Shown here: positions 35,753 to 43,592 of the stretch, piece by piece
How positions within the stretch are numbered: position 1 is the first letter of the stretch
Layout: every line of letters begins with the position of its first letter
From: Deltaproteobacteria bacterium
GTDB taxonomy: Bacteria; Myxococcota_A; UBA9042; PHBI01; JACKFB01
DNA length: 64,000 nt
Direction: 5' to 3'
Assembly (NCBI GenBank): GCA_020632695.1
Contig: JACKFB010000016.1
Span: 74,112 to 138,111, forward strand
Notes under the pieces: model-generated
Seen by the model: only the letters and a program-made list of their open reading frames with translations
Told to the model about the DNA's origin: nothing
The model's database searches: none
Translations under genes and position numbers: made by a program

Positions 35753-37213
35753 TCAGCCCATCTCCTCGAGCTTCCGATACAGCGTCGTGCGGCTGATCCC
35801 GAGCAGCGCGGCGGCCCGGCTCTTGTTCTGGCCGGCCGCCGCGAGCGCCGCCAGGATGTGCTGCGTCTCGACCTCGGCCAGGGTCGGGAAGTGGCGCAGC
35901 TCGACCGCGCTGGCCGCGCGCGCGGGCACCGCCGCAGCCAGGGACGCGTGCGCGTAGGCGGCCCCCCCCGGTGGCCCGCCGCGCCCGGCGAGGCCACCCC
36001 CGTCCCGGTGCGGCGCCTCGCCCGAGCCCCGCACCAGCGCGACCGCCCGCAAGAAGTGGGCGGGCAGGTCGGCGATCGTGAGCACGCTCCCCTTGGCGCT
36101 CACCACCGCGAACGAGATCACGTTCTCCAGCTCACGGACGTTGCCGGGCCAGCCGTAGGACGCCAGCAGCTCCATCGCCCGCGCGTCCACCCGGGGCACC
36201 GGCCGCGCCTCGCGACGCGCCACCTCCGCCACGAAGTGGTTGACCAGCAGCGGCACGTCGCCGCTGCGCTCGCGGAGCGGCGGCAGGTGGACGGTGAAGA
36301 CGGCGAGCCGATAGTAGAGGTCCTCGCGGAAGCGGCCCGCGGCGACCTCCTCCTCCAGGTTCCGGTTGGTCGCCGACAGGATGCGCACGTCCGCCTGCAG
36401 GGTCTGGAGACCGCCGAGGCGTTGGAAGCTGCGCTCCTGGATGACGCGCAGCAGCTTGGCCTGGAGCGCCGGCTGCAGCTCGCCGATCTCGTCGAGGAAG
36501 AGCGTGCCGCGGTGGGCCATCTCGAAGCGGCCGAGCTTGCGCCCGTGCGCTCCGGTGAACGCGCCGCGCTCGTAGCCGAAGAGCTCGGCCTCCAGCAGCG
36601 ACTCAGGGATGCTGGCGCAGTTCACGGTGACGAAGGGGCCGTCGCGCCGCGGCCCGTGGGCGTGGATGCCGGTAGCGATGAGCTCCTTGCCGGTGCCGCT
36701 CTCCCCGCGGATGAGCACCGTCACCTTCGAGTCCAGCGCGTTGTCCAGCGATCGGAACACCGCGCGCATCTGGGGCGAGCGGGTGACGATGCCCTCGAAG
36801 GGCACCTCCGCGCTGGCGCCGGCCAGCTCGTCGCGGGTCATCAGGCTGTCGAACGCGGTGCCGACCACCTCCGCCAGCCGGTCGGCGACGTGCGCCTTGT
36901 CCATGAAGTCGAAGGCGCCGCTCTGGATGGTGCTCAGCGCCAGGTCCGTGCTGCCGTAGCCGGTCAGGAAGACGACCGGGACGTCGGAGCTCAGGTCCTT
37001 GACCGCCTCGAAGACGGCCGTGCCGTCGAGGTCCGGCAGCAGCACGTCCAGGACCATCACGCCGCGGAAGCCGTCCGACACCCGGTCGATGGCGGCCTGC
37101 CCGGTGACCACCGTCTCGACCTCGAATCCCTCGCCGACGAGCAGCTCCTCCATCAGCGCACATACGAGCGGGTCGTCGTCGACGAGCAGAACACGGCGCT
37201 CGGAATTCGCCAC
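35753..37213 (-). CDS. NtrC-family sigma-54-dependent response regulator
   Basis: 486 residues from GTG 37213 (VANSERRVLLVDDDPLV). Receiver domain with the phospho-Asp at residue 56 (VMVLDVLLPDLDG). The AAA+ domain has GESGTGKE (Walker A), the sigma-54 contact loop GYERGAFTGAHG, GTLFLDEIGELQ (Walker B), and REDLYYRLAVF. The C-terminal Fis-type helix-turn-helix reads NKSRAAALLGISRTTLYRKL. It activates sigma-54 promoters when phosphorylated. A Gly/Ala-rich linker of about 55 residues separates AAA+ and HTH domains. It is downstream of the receiver and GGDEF genes on the same strand, 52 bases from the latter; no histidine kinase is adjacent. Confidence 0.95.
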   Translation of the reverse strand: MANSERRVLLVDDDPLVCALMEELLVGEGFEVETVVTGQAAIDRVSDGFRGVMVLDVLLPDLDGTAVFEAVKDLSSDVPVVFLTGYGSTDLALSTIQSGAFDFMDKAHVADRLAEVVGTAFDSLMTRDELAGASAEVPFEGIVTRSPQMRAVFRSLDNALDSKVTVLIRGESGTGKELIATGIHAHGPRRDGPFVTVNCASIPESLLEAELFGYERGAFTGAHGRKLGRFEMAHRGTLFLDEIGELQPALQAKLLRVIQERSFQRLGGLQTLQADVRILSATNRNLEEEVAAGRFREDLYYRLAVFTVHLPPLRERSGDVPLLVNHFVAEVARREARPVPRVDARAMELLASYGWPGNVRELENVISFAVVSAKGSVLTIADLPAHFLRAVALVRGSGEAPHRDGGGLAGRGGPPGGAAYAHASLAAAVPARAASAVELRHFPTLAEVETQHILAALAAAGQNKSRAAALLGISRTTLYRKLEEMG

Positions 37214-37265
37214 TGGGGAGCTCCGGGGGGACGATTCGGTTACGGTCCGGTGAGACCGCGGGGAT

Positions 37266-38897
37266 TCAGCGGGCCAGCACGACCCGGTCGCGGCCGGAGC
37301 GCTTCGCTCGATAGAGCGCGGCGTCGGCTGCATCACGGATCGTCGTCGCAGTCGCGTACTCGGGACAAGTCGCGATGCCAGCCGACACCGTGACACGGAA
37401 CGTGCCCGATTCGCCAGCGTGTTCCGTCTCGGCGAAGGCCTGTCGTAACGCGTCGACGAGCTGCATCGCTCCGGCGGCCGAGATGTCGGGCAGCACGATG
37501 CCGAACTCCTCGCCCCCGTAGCGGCCGATGGTGTCGCCGGCACGCAGGCGCTGGCGCAAGAGGTGCGCGAAGGTGCGCAGCACGCGGTCACCGACGGCGT
37601 GACCGTGGCGGTCGTTGACGAGCTTGAAGCGGTCCAGGTCGAACATCGCGAAGGCCAGCGTGGCGCCGCGACGCGTGGCGCCCGCGATCTCCGACCCGAG
37701 CGCGCTCATCAGCGCGGCATGGTTCAGGGTCCCGGTCAGGCTGTCGCGGAGGAGCTGCTGGCGCACCAGCCTCGCCCGGCACGCGCGCGCGCTCAGCACC
37801 TCGACCAGGCGCTGGTCGGCCACCGGCCGGGTGAGGAAGGCGTCCGCGCCACGCAACATGGCCTCGTGCTCCAGCTCCTCGTCCCAGCGGTCGGTGAGGT
37901 AGACGATGGGGAGCCCGACCCACAGCGGCTCCTGGCGGATGATGGCCACCAGCTCGCTCCCCTTGCAGGTGCCGAGCTCCAGCGCCGTGACCACCACGTC
38001 GGGCGCCAGGGTCTCCAGCGCCGTCAGCAGGTGCTCGGGCCCCACGACGAAGGCCTCGAACCCAGCCCGCGCCAGCACGCTGCGCGTCGCCAGGGCGGCG
38101 TCCGGGTCGTCCTCGATGATGAGCGCGCGATAGGGCGCCCTCACCCCCCGCTCGACGACGCGGTCCAGCAGGTCGATGAGGGGCTCGGCGCCGGGGGGCG
38201 ACTCCAACCAGCCCACGCCGCCCGCACGCAGTCCGCGCAGCCGGGCGTCCATGTCCCGACCCTCGCCGAGGAAGACGAAGCGCAGCCCGGTGGCCCCCTG
38301 GGCGCGCAGCGCCTCGGCCAGGGCGAGGCCTTCGAAGCGGGCCGAAGACCTGCCCGCCTCGACGATCACCGCCGCCGCGCTGGCGGGCGTGGCCCGCTCG
38401 AGCACCTCGGCCGACGTGGCGAAGCGCTCGACGTTGAAGCCGTGCTGGACGAGCTGCTGCGCGGTGGGACCGTCCAGCTCACCGGTGGGATCCACCAGCC
38501 ACACGCTGCCGACGGGGAGCTCGCGCGACCCGGCCGATGCGGACGGCCCGACCGCCGAAGGATCGGAGGCGATCGCCTCCTCGGCCGCGGCCCGCAGCGC
38601 CTCCCACGCCGCCCGCAGCGCCTCGACCGAGAGCAGGTCGCCGTCGCGGCTGGCTTCCACCAGCAGGCTCTCCATGGTCCGCGCGCGCTCGCTCAGTGCC
38701 CTGAAGCCGAAGGTGGCCCCCGACCCGCAGAGGCCGTGGACGTGCCTGCGGAGGGTGCCGAGCAGCTCGGCGTCGGCGCCCGCCACCATCGCCTCGACGC
38801 CGGCCTCCACCAGGGCGAGCCGCTCGGGCAGCTCGTCCACGTAGCGGCGGCGCAGCGACGCCAGCCTGGCCCGAAAGCAGGCGGCGCCCTCACTCAC
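37266..38897 (-). CDS. HPt-REC-REC-GGDEF diguanylate cyclase
   Basis: 543 residues from GTG 38897, overlapping the upstream receiver gene by eight bases. Residues 1-90 form a phosphotransfer (HPt) helix bundle with HVHGLCGSGATFGF, where His of HGLxGS is the likely phospho-site. A first receiver-like domain (VWLVDPTGELDGPTAQQLV) and a second (ALIIEDDPDAALATRSVLA) follow. In the second the phospho-Asp position reads TALELG, so Asp is replaced by Ala. The C-terminal GGDEF domain is intact: FDLDRFKLVNDRHGHAVGD and the active site RYGGEEFGIVL, so it should make c-di-GMP. Phosphate could reach the HPt from the receiver protein encoded just upstream. Confidence 0.9.
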   Translation of the reverse strand: MSEGAACFRARLASLRRRYVDELPERLALVEAGVEAMVAGADAELLGTLRRHVHGLCGSGATFGFRALSERARTMESLLVEASRDGDLLSVEALRAAWEALRAAAEEAIASDPSAVGPSASAGSRELPVGSVWLVDPTGELDGPTAQQLVQHGFNVERFATSAEVLERATPASAAAVIVEAGRSSARFEGLALAEALRAQGATGLRFVFLGEGRDMDARLRGLRAGGVGWLESPPGAEPLIDLLDRVVERGVRAPYRALIIEDDPDAALATRSVLARAGFEAFVVGPEHLLTALETLAPDVVVTALELGTCKGSELVAIIRQEPLWVGLPIVYLTDRWDEELEHEAMLRGADAFLTRPVADQRLVEVLSARACRARLVRQQLLRDSLTGTLNHAALMSALGSEIAGATRRGATLAFAMFDLDRFKLVNDRHGHAVGDRVLRTFAHLLRQRLRAGDTIGRYGGEEFGIVLPDISAAGAMQLVDALRQAFAETEHAGESGTFRVTVSAGIATCPEYATATTIRDAADAALYRAKRSGRDRVVLAR

Positions 38898-39372
38898 CGC
38901 GCGTCTCGTCGTCCGGGTGCGCGGAGGCGCCCACGCCGGCGCGCGCCGAGGCCGGAGTGTCCGGGGCACGCTCGCCCGCGGGCCGCGCCCGGCGCCACAG
39001 CCGAGCCACCGCCTCGCCCAGATCCATCGGGTCGAAGGGCTTCTCGATGAGGCCAACCGCCCCCAGCGCGTCGTAGGCCGCCCGGTCGCGGGCGTCCGCA
39101 CGCGCCGACATGAAGGCCACGGGCGTCCGCGCCAGCGAGGGCAGCTCCCGCAGGGCACGGAAGGTCGCCGGCCCGTCCAGGCCGGGCATCATCACGTCGA
39201 GCAGCACCAGATCGGGGGCGAAGTCGGCCGCCCTGGCGAGGGCCTCGGTCCCCGATTCGCAGGCGCACACGTCGTAGGAGTCCAGGGTCGAGAGCGCCAG
39301 CACCGTCACCTCACGGATGTCGGCGTCGTCCTCCACGTAGAGGATACGGCTCGGCCTGTCCTGCGTGGTCAC
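38890..39372 (-). CDS. Single-domain response regulator (REC)
   Basis: 160 residues from GTG 39372 (VTTQDRPSRILYVEDDADI); a longer frame starting TTG at 39465 adds 31 residues without family match. One receiver domain: acidic pocket VEDD at residues 13-16, phospho-Asp 59 in LVLLDVMMPGLDG, Ser in MSARAD, and Lys in LIEKPFDP. The last 35 residues are Ala/Pro/Arg-rich and probably disordered. Its stop lies inside the start of the HPt-REC-REC-GGDEF gene, so the two are translated together. It is a likely phosphate partner for that protein's HPt domain. Confidence 0.92.
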   Translation of the reverse strand: MTTQDRPSRILYVEDDADIREVTVLALSTLDSYDVCACESGTEALARAADFAPDLVLLDVMMPGLDGPATFRALRELPSLARTPVAFMSARADARDRAAYDALGAVGLIEKPFDPMDLGEAVARLWRRARPAGERAPDTPASARAGVGASAHPDDETRGE

Positions 39373-39486
39373 GCGTGCTCCCGGGGGACGGGGCGCCTCG
39401 CAGACGTCGAGGGGCGAGTCCACGATGCGCGGCGAAACTATGGCGCGGGCCCCTTTGGCATGCAAGGCGGCTCGTAGCCGCGCCGT

Positions 39487-40569
39487 TCACCGGTCCAGGA
39501 TCGCCAGGATGCGGCTGCGGCGAACGCCCCAGGCGGCCAGCAGGGTCAGGGCGATGAAGACGCAGACCTCGGGAAACGAGTTGTGCAGGGGCAGGTCGGC
39601 CCGCGCCGCCACATAGGCGCGCAGCGGCGTGAGGACGTGGACGAAGAAGGCGCGGTGCATCGAGAAGATGAGCAGCGAGAAGACGCCGCACCAGTTCAAC
39701 AGGGGGAGGCGCAGGGGGCGGACGGTGTGCTCGAAGAGGAGGCACGCCGAGGCGAACATGATGTTGGCGGCCCAGATGCTGAGCAGGCCGAGGTGCGTCT
39801 CGGCGAGCACGTACTCGTTGACCCAGATGTGAGCGCGCAGCACGGTCCAGCCGGTGCCGAAGAGGAGCCAGGGCACGAAGAGCAGAGCGCCCAGGAGGAA
39901 GGCGCGGGTCATGCGAGCGGCGAGCTGGCCGGGGCCATGGTGGTACCAGTAGCCCAGCAGGAACCCGGCGGCGCCGGCGCCGAAGAAGATGTCGAGGCGC
40001 GACTCGTAGCGCCAGTCGGGCAGCTCCAGCCAGCGGCGGAGCGTCAGCTCGGCCTCGCCGCTCCACTCGCCGAGCGGCAGGACGTGGAGCACGAGGTAGA
40101 CCGCCGTGCCGGCGATGACGCCGCGCACGCCGAAGCGGTAGTGGAGCGTCGCCAGGGTGGCCAGGATGATCATCCAGGCGAGCAGCGGCCCGAAGGTGAG
40201 CGCGGCGCCGAGGGAGCTCTCGACGAAGAAGGGCTCGAAGAGGAAGAAGCCGAAGAGCACGGCGTAGAAGCGCAGCTTGCGGTGGTAGGTGGGCCGGAAC
40301 TCGGCCTGCCGGCGGCTGGCCAGGTTGAAGGCGGCGAGGAACAGGAAGAGGTGGTCGCCCGCGGGCGTCAGGGTCCAGATGAGCGCGTGCAGGACGTCGT
40401 CGACGGCGTTGGCGTGGGCCATCGGGGAGTAGGGCGGATACCACTCGTTGAGGAAGCCGCTGAAGTGCTGGATGCAGGCCAGCACGATGAAGAGGCCCCG
40501 CATGAAGTCCAGGGCGTGGATGCGGCCACCCGGAGGGGGCCCTGGAGAGAGCGGCGCCGTGGTGGGCAT
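39487..40569 (-). CDS. Multi-pass membrane protein, acyltransferase-3/DUF1624-like
   Basis: 360 residues from ATG 40569, three bases after the spermidine-synthase-like gene. About ten membrane segments. The N-terminus RIHALDFMRGLFIVLACIQHF matches the start of DUF1624/OpgC/acyltransferase-3 proteins, where a RxxxLDxxRG motif opens the first helix. Further blocks are GDHLFLFLAAFNLASRRQ, RLDIFFGAGAAGFLLGYWYHHG and VFSLLIFSMHRAFF. Relatives move acyl or other groups onto sugars or glycans at the inner membrane. As the last gene of the SpeD operon it may transfer an acyl group to that operon's product; this is inference. Confidence 0.75.
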   Translation of the reverse strand: MPTTAPLSPGPPPGGRIHALDFMRGLFIVLACIQHFSGFLNEWYPPYSPMAHANAVDDVLHALIWTLTPAGDHLFLFLAAFNLASRRQAEFRPTYHRKLRFYAVLFGFFLFEPFFVESSLGAALTFGPLLAWMIILATLATLHYRFGVRGVIAGTAVYLVLHVLPLGEWSGEAELTLRRWLELPDWRYESRLDIFFGAGAAGFLLGYWYHHGPGQLAARMTRAFLLGALLFVPWLLFGTGWTVLRAHIWVNEYVLAETHLGLLSIWAANIMFASACLLFEHTVRPLRLPLLNWCGVFSLLIFSMHRAFFVHVLTPLRAYVAARADLPLHNSFPEVCVFIALTLLAAWGVRRSRILAILDR

Positions 40570-40572
40570 CGG

Positions 40573-42267
40573 TCAGAACCGCGGGTCGGTGAGGTCGGTC
40601 AGGCGCGGGTGGAACACGGAGTTCACCCAGGCGGGATCGATGTCGTAGGGGAACTGATGGGCGCGCAGCTCGCTCAGGCGCGCCTCGTCCAGGGTCTCGA
40701 GCCGGAAGCCCAGGTCGCGGGCGTCCAGCGCCAGCGAGCGCGGGTCGCGGGCGATGAGGACGAAGGTCTCGGCGTCGTCGCCGAAGGGGAAGCGCAGCGC
40801 GAACCCCGCCGCGGCCACGGTGCTCATGATGGCCGTGTTGCGCTGGCGGGCGCGGGGGCCCTTGTCGGCGGAGAGCAGCGGGTAGTCGAAGACCGCGTAG
40901 CCGTCGGGGGCCAGGTGCGCGAGCACGGCGCGGAACATCTCGACGCTGTAGAGCTTGGACAGCTCGTAGTCGTAGGGGTACGGGAAGTCGATGAAGATGG
41001 CGTCGTACTGCGACTCGTGGCTGCGCAGGAACACGAAGGCGTCGTCGACGACCACCTCCACGCGCGGGTCGTCGAGGGAGGCGCCGTTGAGCTGCCGCAT
41101 CCAACGATCGCGGCGCGCGAGGGCGATCATCTGGGGGTCCAGCTCCACCTGGACCACGTGCTCGACGCGGTCGCCGTAGCGGAGCAGCTCGCGCACCAGC
41201 AGGCCGTCGCCGGCGCCGAGCACCAGGGCGCGGCGCGGCGCCTTGCCGGTGAGCAGCGTGGGCACGTGGACCAGGGCCTCGTGGTAGGTGCGCTCGTCGA
41301 GGGCGGAGAGCTGGTAGTGGCCGTTGAGGAAGAGGGTGAGGTCGATGAGGCCGAGGTCGGGGCGGCTCTGCATGTGGGCGTCCCAGACCACGTCGATGTC
41401 CTGGTAGTGGGTGCGGATGCGGTGGACGTCCGGCTTCTGCTCCAGGCGGGGGCCGAGGCCGCCCAGGTCGGTGGGGACGGGGAAGTTGTAGTAGAAGTTC
41501 TTGAGCAGGAGCTGGGTCAGGTCGCGCTGCCAGACCACCACGGCGACCAGGACGGCCAGCACCGGCAGCAGCGCGAGGAGGCCGGGCACGCGGCGCCGAC
41601 GCTCGACGCCTCGGAGGCTCAGCCAGCCCGCGGCGACCAGATTGGTGGCCGCGACGACGAGGCCCGTGCCCAGGAGATCGAGGCGCGGCACCAGCAGGAG
41701 CCCGAAGGCCAGGCTGCCGACGAGCGTGCCGGCGTAGCTCATCCCGAGGACGCGGTCGGTGCCGTCGCGGCCGAGCCGGGCGGAGTAGAGCTCGATCAGG
41801 ATGGGCAGCTCGTAGCCGGAGAGCACGCCCACGGCCACGGTGACGAGCTGGCAGGCCAACGCGAAGAGGACGAGGGGGTCGGTCAGGGGGCGGGCGTGGC
41901 CGGTGGTGGCCAGGTGCATGGTGGCTGTGAAGTCGTAGAACCAGATGCGGTAGGCGACGTGGGCGAGGAAGATGACCACGATGGCCAGCCCGCCCAGGAG
42001 CGAGAGGCCGATCTCCACGCGCTGGAGGGTGTGGGTGCGCTGGCTGGGGTCGGCGCGCCCGGCGAGCCAGGTGCCCAGGCCCAGCGCGGCGATGTAGATG
42101 CCGATGGTGACGCTCTGCCACAGGACGATCTCGCCGGTGAGGGAGACCAGGGCGCGGGCGATGAGGAACTCGTAGACGATGCTGCAGAACGACAGGACGA
42201 GCGTCAGGGCGAGCAGCTCGGCGGGGCGAAGCGCGGGAGGCGGGCGCGGGGCGGGGGGCGCGCTCAA
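40573..42267 (-). CDS. Membrane-fused spermidine-synthase-like protein
   Basis: 564 residues from TTG 42267, overlapping the upstream gene by four bases. The N-terminal half has about seven membrane helices (LALTLVLSFCSIVYEFLIAR, GIYIAALGLGTWLAG, VAVGVLSGYELPILIELYS). The C-terminal half is an aminopropyltransferase/methyltransferase fold: TLFLNGHYQLSALDERTYHE, LVLGAGDGLLVREL (GxGDG cofactor loop), VVQVELDPQMIALAR, and VVVDDAFVFL. At the catalytic loop SpeE enzymes read D-x-x-D-P, but this protein reads DFPYP (Asp 427 kept, the second Asp replaced by Tyr 430), so normal aminopropyl transfer is doubtful. Its partner genes are SpeD and a methyltransferase-less paralogue. Confidence 0.87.
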   Translation of the reverse strand: MSAPPAPRPPPALRPAELLALTLVLSFCSIVYEFLIARALVSLTGEIVLWQSVTIGIYIAALGLGTWLAGRADPSQRTHTLQRVEIGLSLLGGLAIVVIFLAHVAYRIWFYDFTATMHLATTGHARPLTDPLVLFALACQLVTVAVGVLSGYELPILIELYSARLGRDGTDRVLGMSYAGTLVGSLAFGLLLVPRLDLLGTGLVVAATNLVAAGWLSLRGVERRRRVPGLLALLPVLAVLVAVVVWQRDLTQLLLKNFYYNFPVPTDLGGLGPRLEQKPDVHRIRTHYQDIDVVWDAHMQSRPDLGLIDLTLFLNGHYQLSALDERTYHEALVHVPTLLTGKAPRRALVLGAGDGLLVRELLRYGDRVEHVVQVELDPQMIALARRDRWMRQLNGASLDDPRVEVVVDDAFVFLRSHESQYDAIFIDFPYPYDYELSKLYSVEMFRAVLAHLAPDGYAVFDYPLLSADKGPRARQRNTAIMSTVAAAGFALRFPFGDDAETFVLIARDPRSLALDARDLGFRLETLDEARLSELRAHQFPYDIDPAWVNSVFHPRLTDLTDPRF

Positions 42268-43025
42268 TGCAGGGGCCTGGCGTAGAGGGTGTCGACGGCG
42301 AAGCGGGTGACCAGATCGCTGCGGGCGACGCCGAAGGCGAGGAGCGTGGCGCCGAGGGCCGCCAGGAAGGTGCGGGCGGGGCTCGGGTGCTCGGTGTGGC
42401 GCGTCTGGAGGAAGAGCGCGGTGAGCACGTTGAGGAGGCCGGCCAGCGCGGCGACGCCGAAGACGCCGAAGGTGGGGAGCAGCCAGAGCGGGAAGGAGAG
42501 CGCGGCGAGCAGGGTGCCCACGTAGTCGGTGATGAGCACGCGGTGGCCCGGCCCGGTCTCGTCGTTGGCGGCGCCGATGGCCATGAGCAGCGGGAGCTCG
42601 TAGCCCGACAGCAGGCCGATGATGACGATGAGGCCGTGGTTGGCGATGTGGACGGCGAGCTGGATGGGCAGCCCCGAGAAGCTGGCGCCGGTGGCGTCGC
42701 AGAGCGCGTGGGCGGCGGCGTCGAAGGCGAGGACGAGCACCGGCGCGGTGCTGCCGCAGAGCGAGAGCCAGAGCTCGACGTCGATGAGCAGCGCGGTGTC
42801 GTCGTGGCGCTTGCGCCGCCCGAAGAGGAAGGCGCCGAGGCCGAGCGAGGCGAGGTAGAGGCCGATCGTGAGGTTGTAGCGGAAGTTGGTGTTGCCCATG
42901 GTCGCGGAGAGCGTCTGGGCGAGCAGCAGCTCGTAGACCATGCTGCAGAAGGCCACGACGAGTGTCACGGACGCCACGACGCGGGGACGGGTGAGCGACG
43001 CGGGCGGGCGCGGGGCGGGCGTCAT
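42264..43025 (-). CDS. Membrane protein paralogous to the spermidine-synthase N-terminal half
   Basis: 253 residues from ATG 43025, 13 bases after the speD stop. Seven or so membrane helices that match the N-terminal half of the next gene closely in sequence pattern: LVVAFCSMVYELLLAQTLSA, IGLYLASLGLGAFLFGR, and IIGLLSGYELPLLMAIGAA (compare VGVLSGYELPILIELYS). It stops where the paralogue enters its aminopropyltransferase domain, without sign of a frameshift, so it looks like a true membrane-only version. The two probably form a heteromeric membrane complex. Transported or modified substrate unknown. Confidence 0.82.
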   Translation of the reverse strand: MTPAPRPPASLTRPRVVASVTLVVAFCSMVYELLLAQTLSATMGNTNFRYNLTIGLYLASLGLGAFLFGRRKRHDDTALLIDVELWLSLCGSTAPVLVLAFDAAAHALCDATGASFSGLPIQLAVHIANHGLIVIIGLLSGYELPLLMAIGAANDETGPGHRVLITDYVGTLLAALSFPLWLLPTFGVFGVAALAGLLNVLTALFLQTRHTEHPSPARTFLAALGATLLAFGVARSDLVTRFAVDTLYARPLH

Positions 43026-43038
43026 GGAGTGCGGGTCG

Positions 43039-43377
43039 TCATGGGTCGGGCACGCCGCGCCACAGCAGGCGTCGCACCTGATGCCGCACCGTGATGGGGG
43101 CCAGCAGCGCGTCGAGGATCGCGTGCGGTTCCGCGGCGGGGTTACAAAGGTAGAGATCCAGGCTCACGAAGGCGTGCTCGGGGTAGGTGTGCAGGGAGAG
43201 GTGGCTCTCCGAGAGCACCAGGAGCGCCGTGATCCCATGGGGTTCGAAGCGATGCACCAGCTCGCCCAGCACCGAGAGGTGCTCGCGCGCGCGGGCGAGC
43301 AGGCCGGCAACCAGGGCGTCGTCGGCTGGCTCGCCGAGCCAGACGTCCGCGACGATGTGCCTCGAACGGATATCCAC
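43039..43377 (-). CDS. speD: SpeD homologue (S-adenosylmethionine decarboxylase family, pyruvoyl-dependent)
   Basis: 112 residues from GTG 43377, behind a strong GAGGAGG. The self-cleavage and active-site block reads LSESHLSLHTYPEHAFVSLD: Ser 58 is the expected cleavage serine that becomes the pyruvoyl group, His 63 the processing His, and Cys 78 (LYLCNP) the catalytic Cys. The bacterial class 1B enzyme is about 120-130 residues. Family members make decarboxylated AdoMet, the aminopropyl donor for spermidine; some relatives have become ornithine or arginine decarboxylases. Being first in an operon with a changed SpeE-like protein leaves the real substrate open. Confidence 0.88.
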   Translation of the reverse strand: MDIRSRHIVADVWLGEPADDALVAGLLARAREHLSVLGELVHRFEPHGITALLVLSESHLSLHTYPEHAFVSLDLYLCNPAAEPHAILDALLAPITVRHQVRRLLWRGVPDP

Positions 43378-43486
43378 CGCGCCTCCTCGCGGCGAGGGTA
43401 CCAGCGTCGGGCGCGAGAGTGTCAAGGGCGCGCGGCTGGCGGGCCGGCCGGGGGCTCTGGGCGCGACGGGTCTCGCCGTGATAGCA

Positions 43487-43520
43487 CTGTTTTCACCGAC
43501 CCACTCTCGGGTAGAAACAG
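43487..43520. promoter_or_regulatory. Palindrome in the speD / lipoprotein divergent gap
   Basis: CTGTTT at 43487-43492 pairs with AAACAG at 43515-43520, and the inner CCGA and TCGG also pair. It is the AT-richest spot in the 215-base gap between the divergent speD and Cys-rich lipoprotein genes, 73 bases before the latter's ATG. It could be an operator or a hairpin in the leader; the sequence alone does not decide. Confidence 0.3.
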
Positions 43521-43592
43521 AACATCCGGATGACCCGTGACCGCGCCGCCCCGATGAAGGGGTCGCCGCGCCTGCCGCCAGAGGCTCCAGCC

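Noticed and set aside
39311..42121. A 936-codon minus-strand frame across the acyltransferase and spermidine-synthase-like genes
   Set aside because: It is the wrong frame of two well-supported genes; the product is Pro/Arg/His-rich without a domain.
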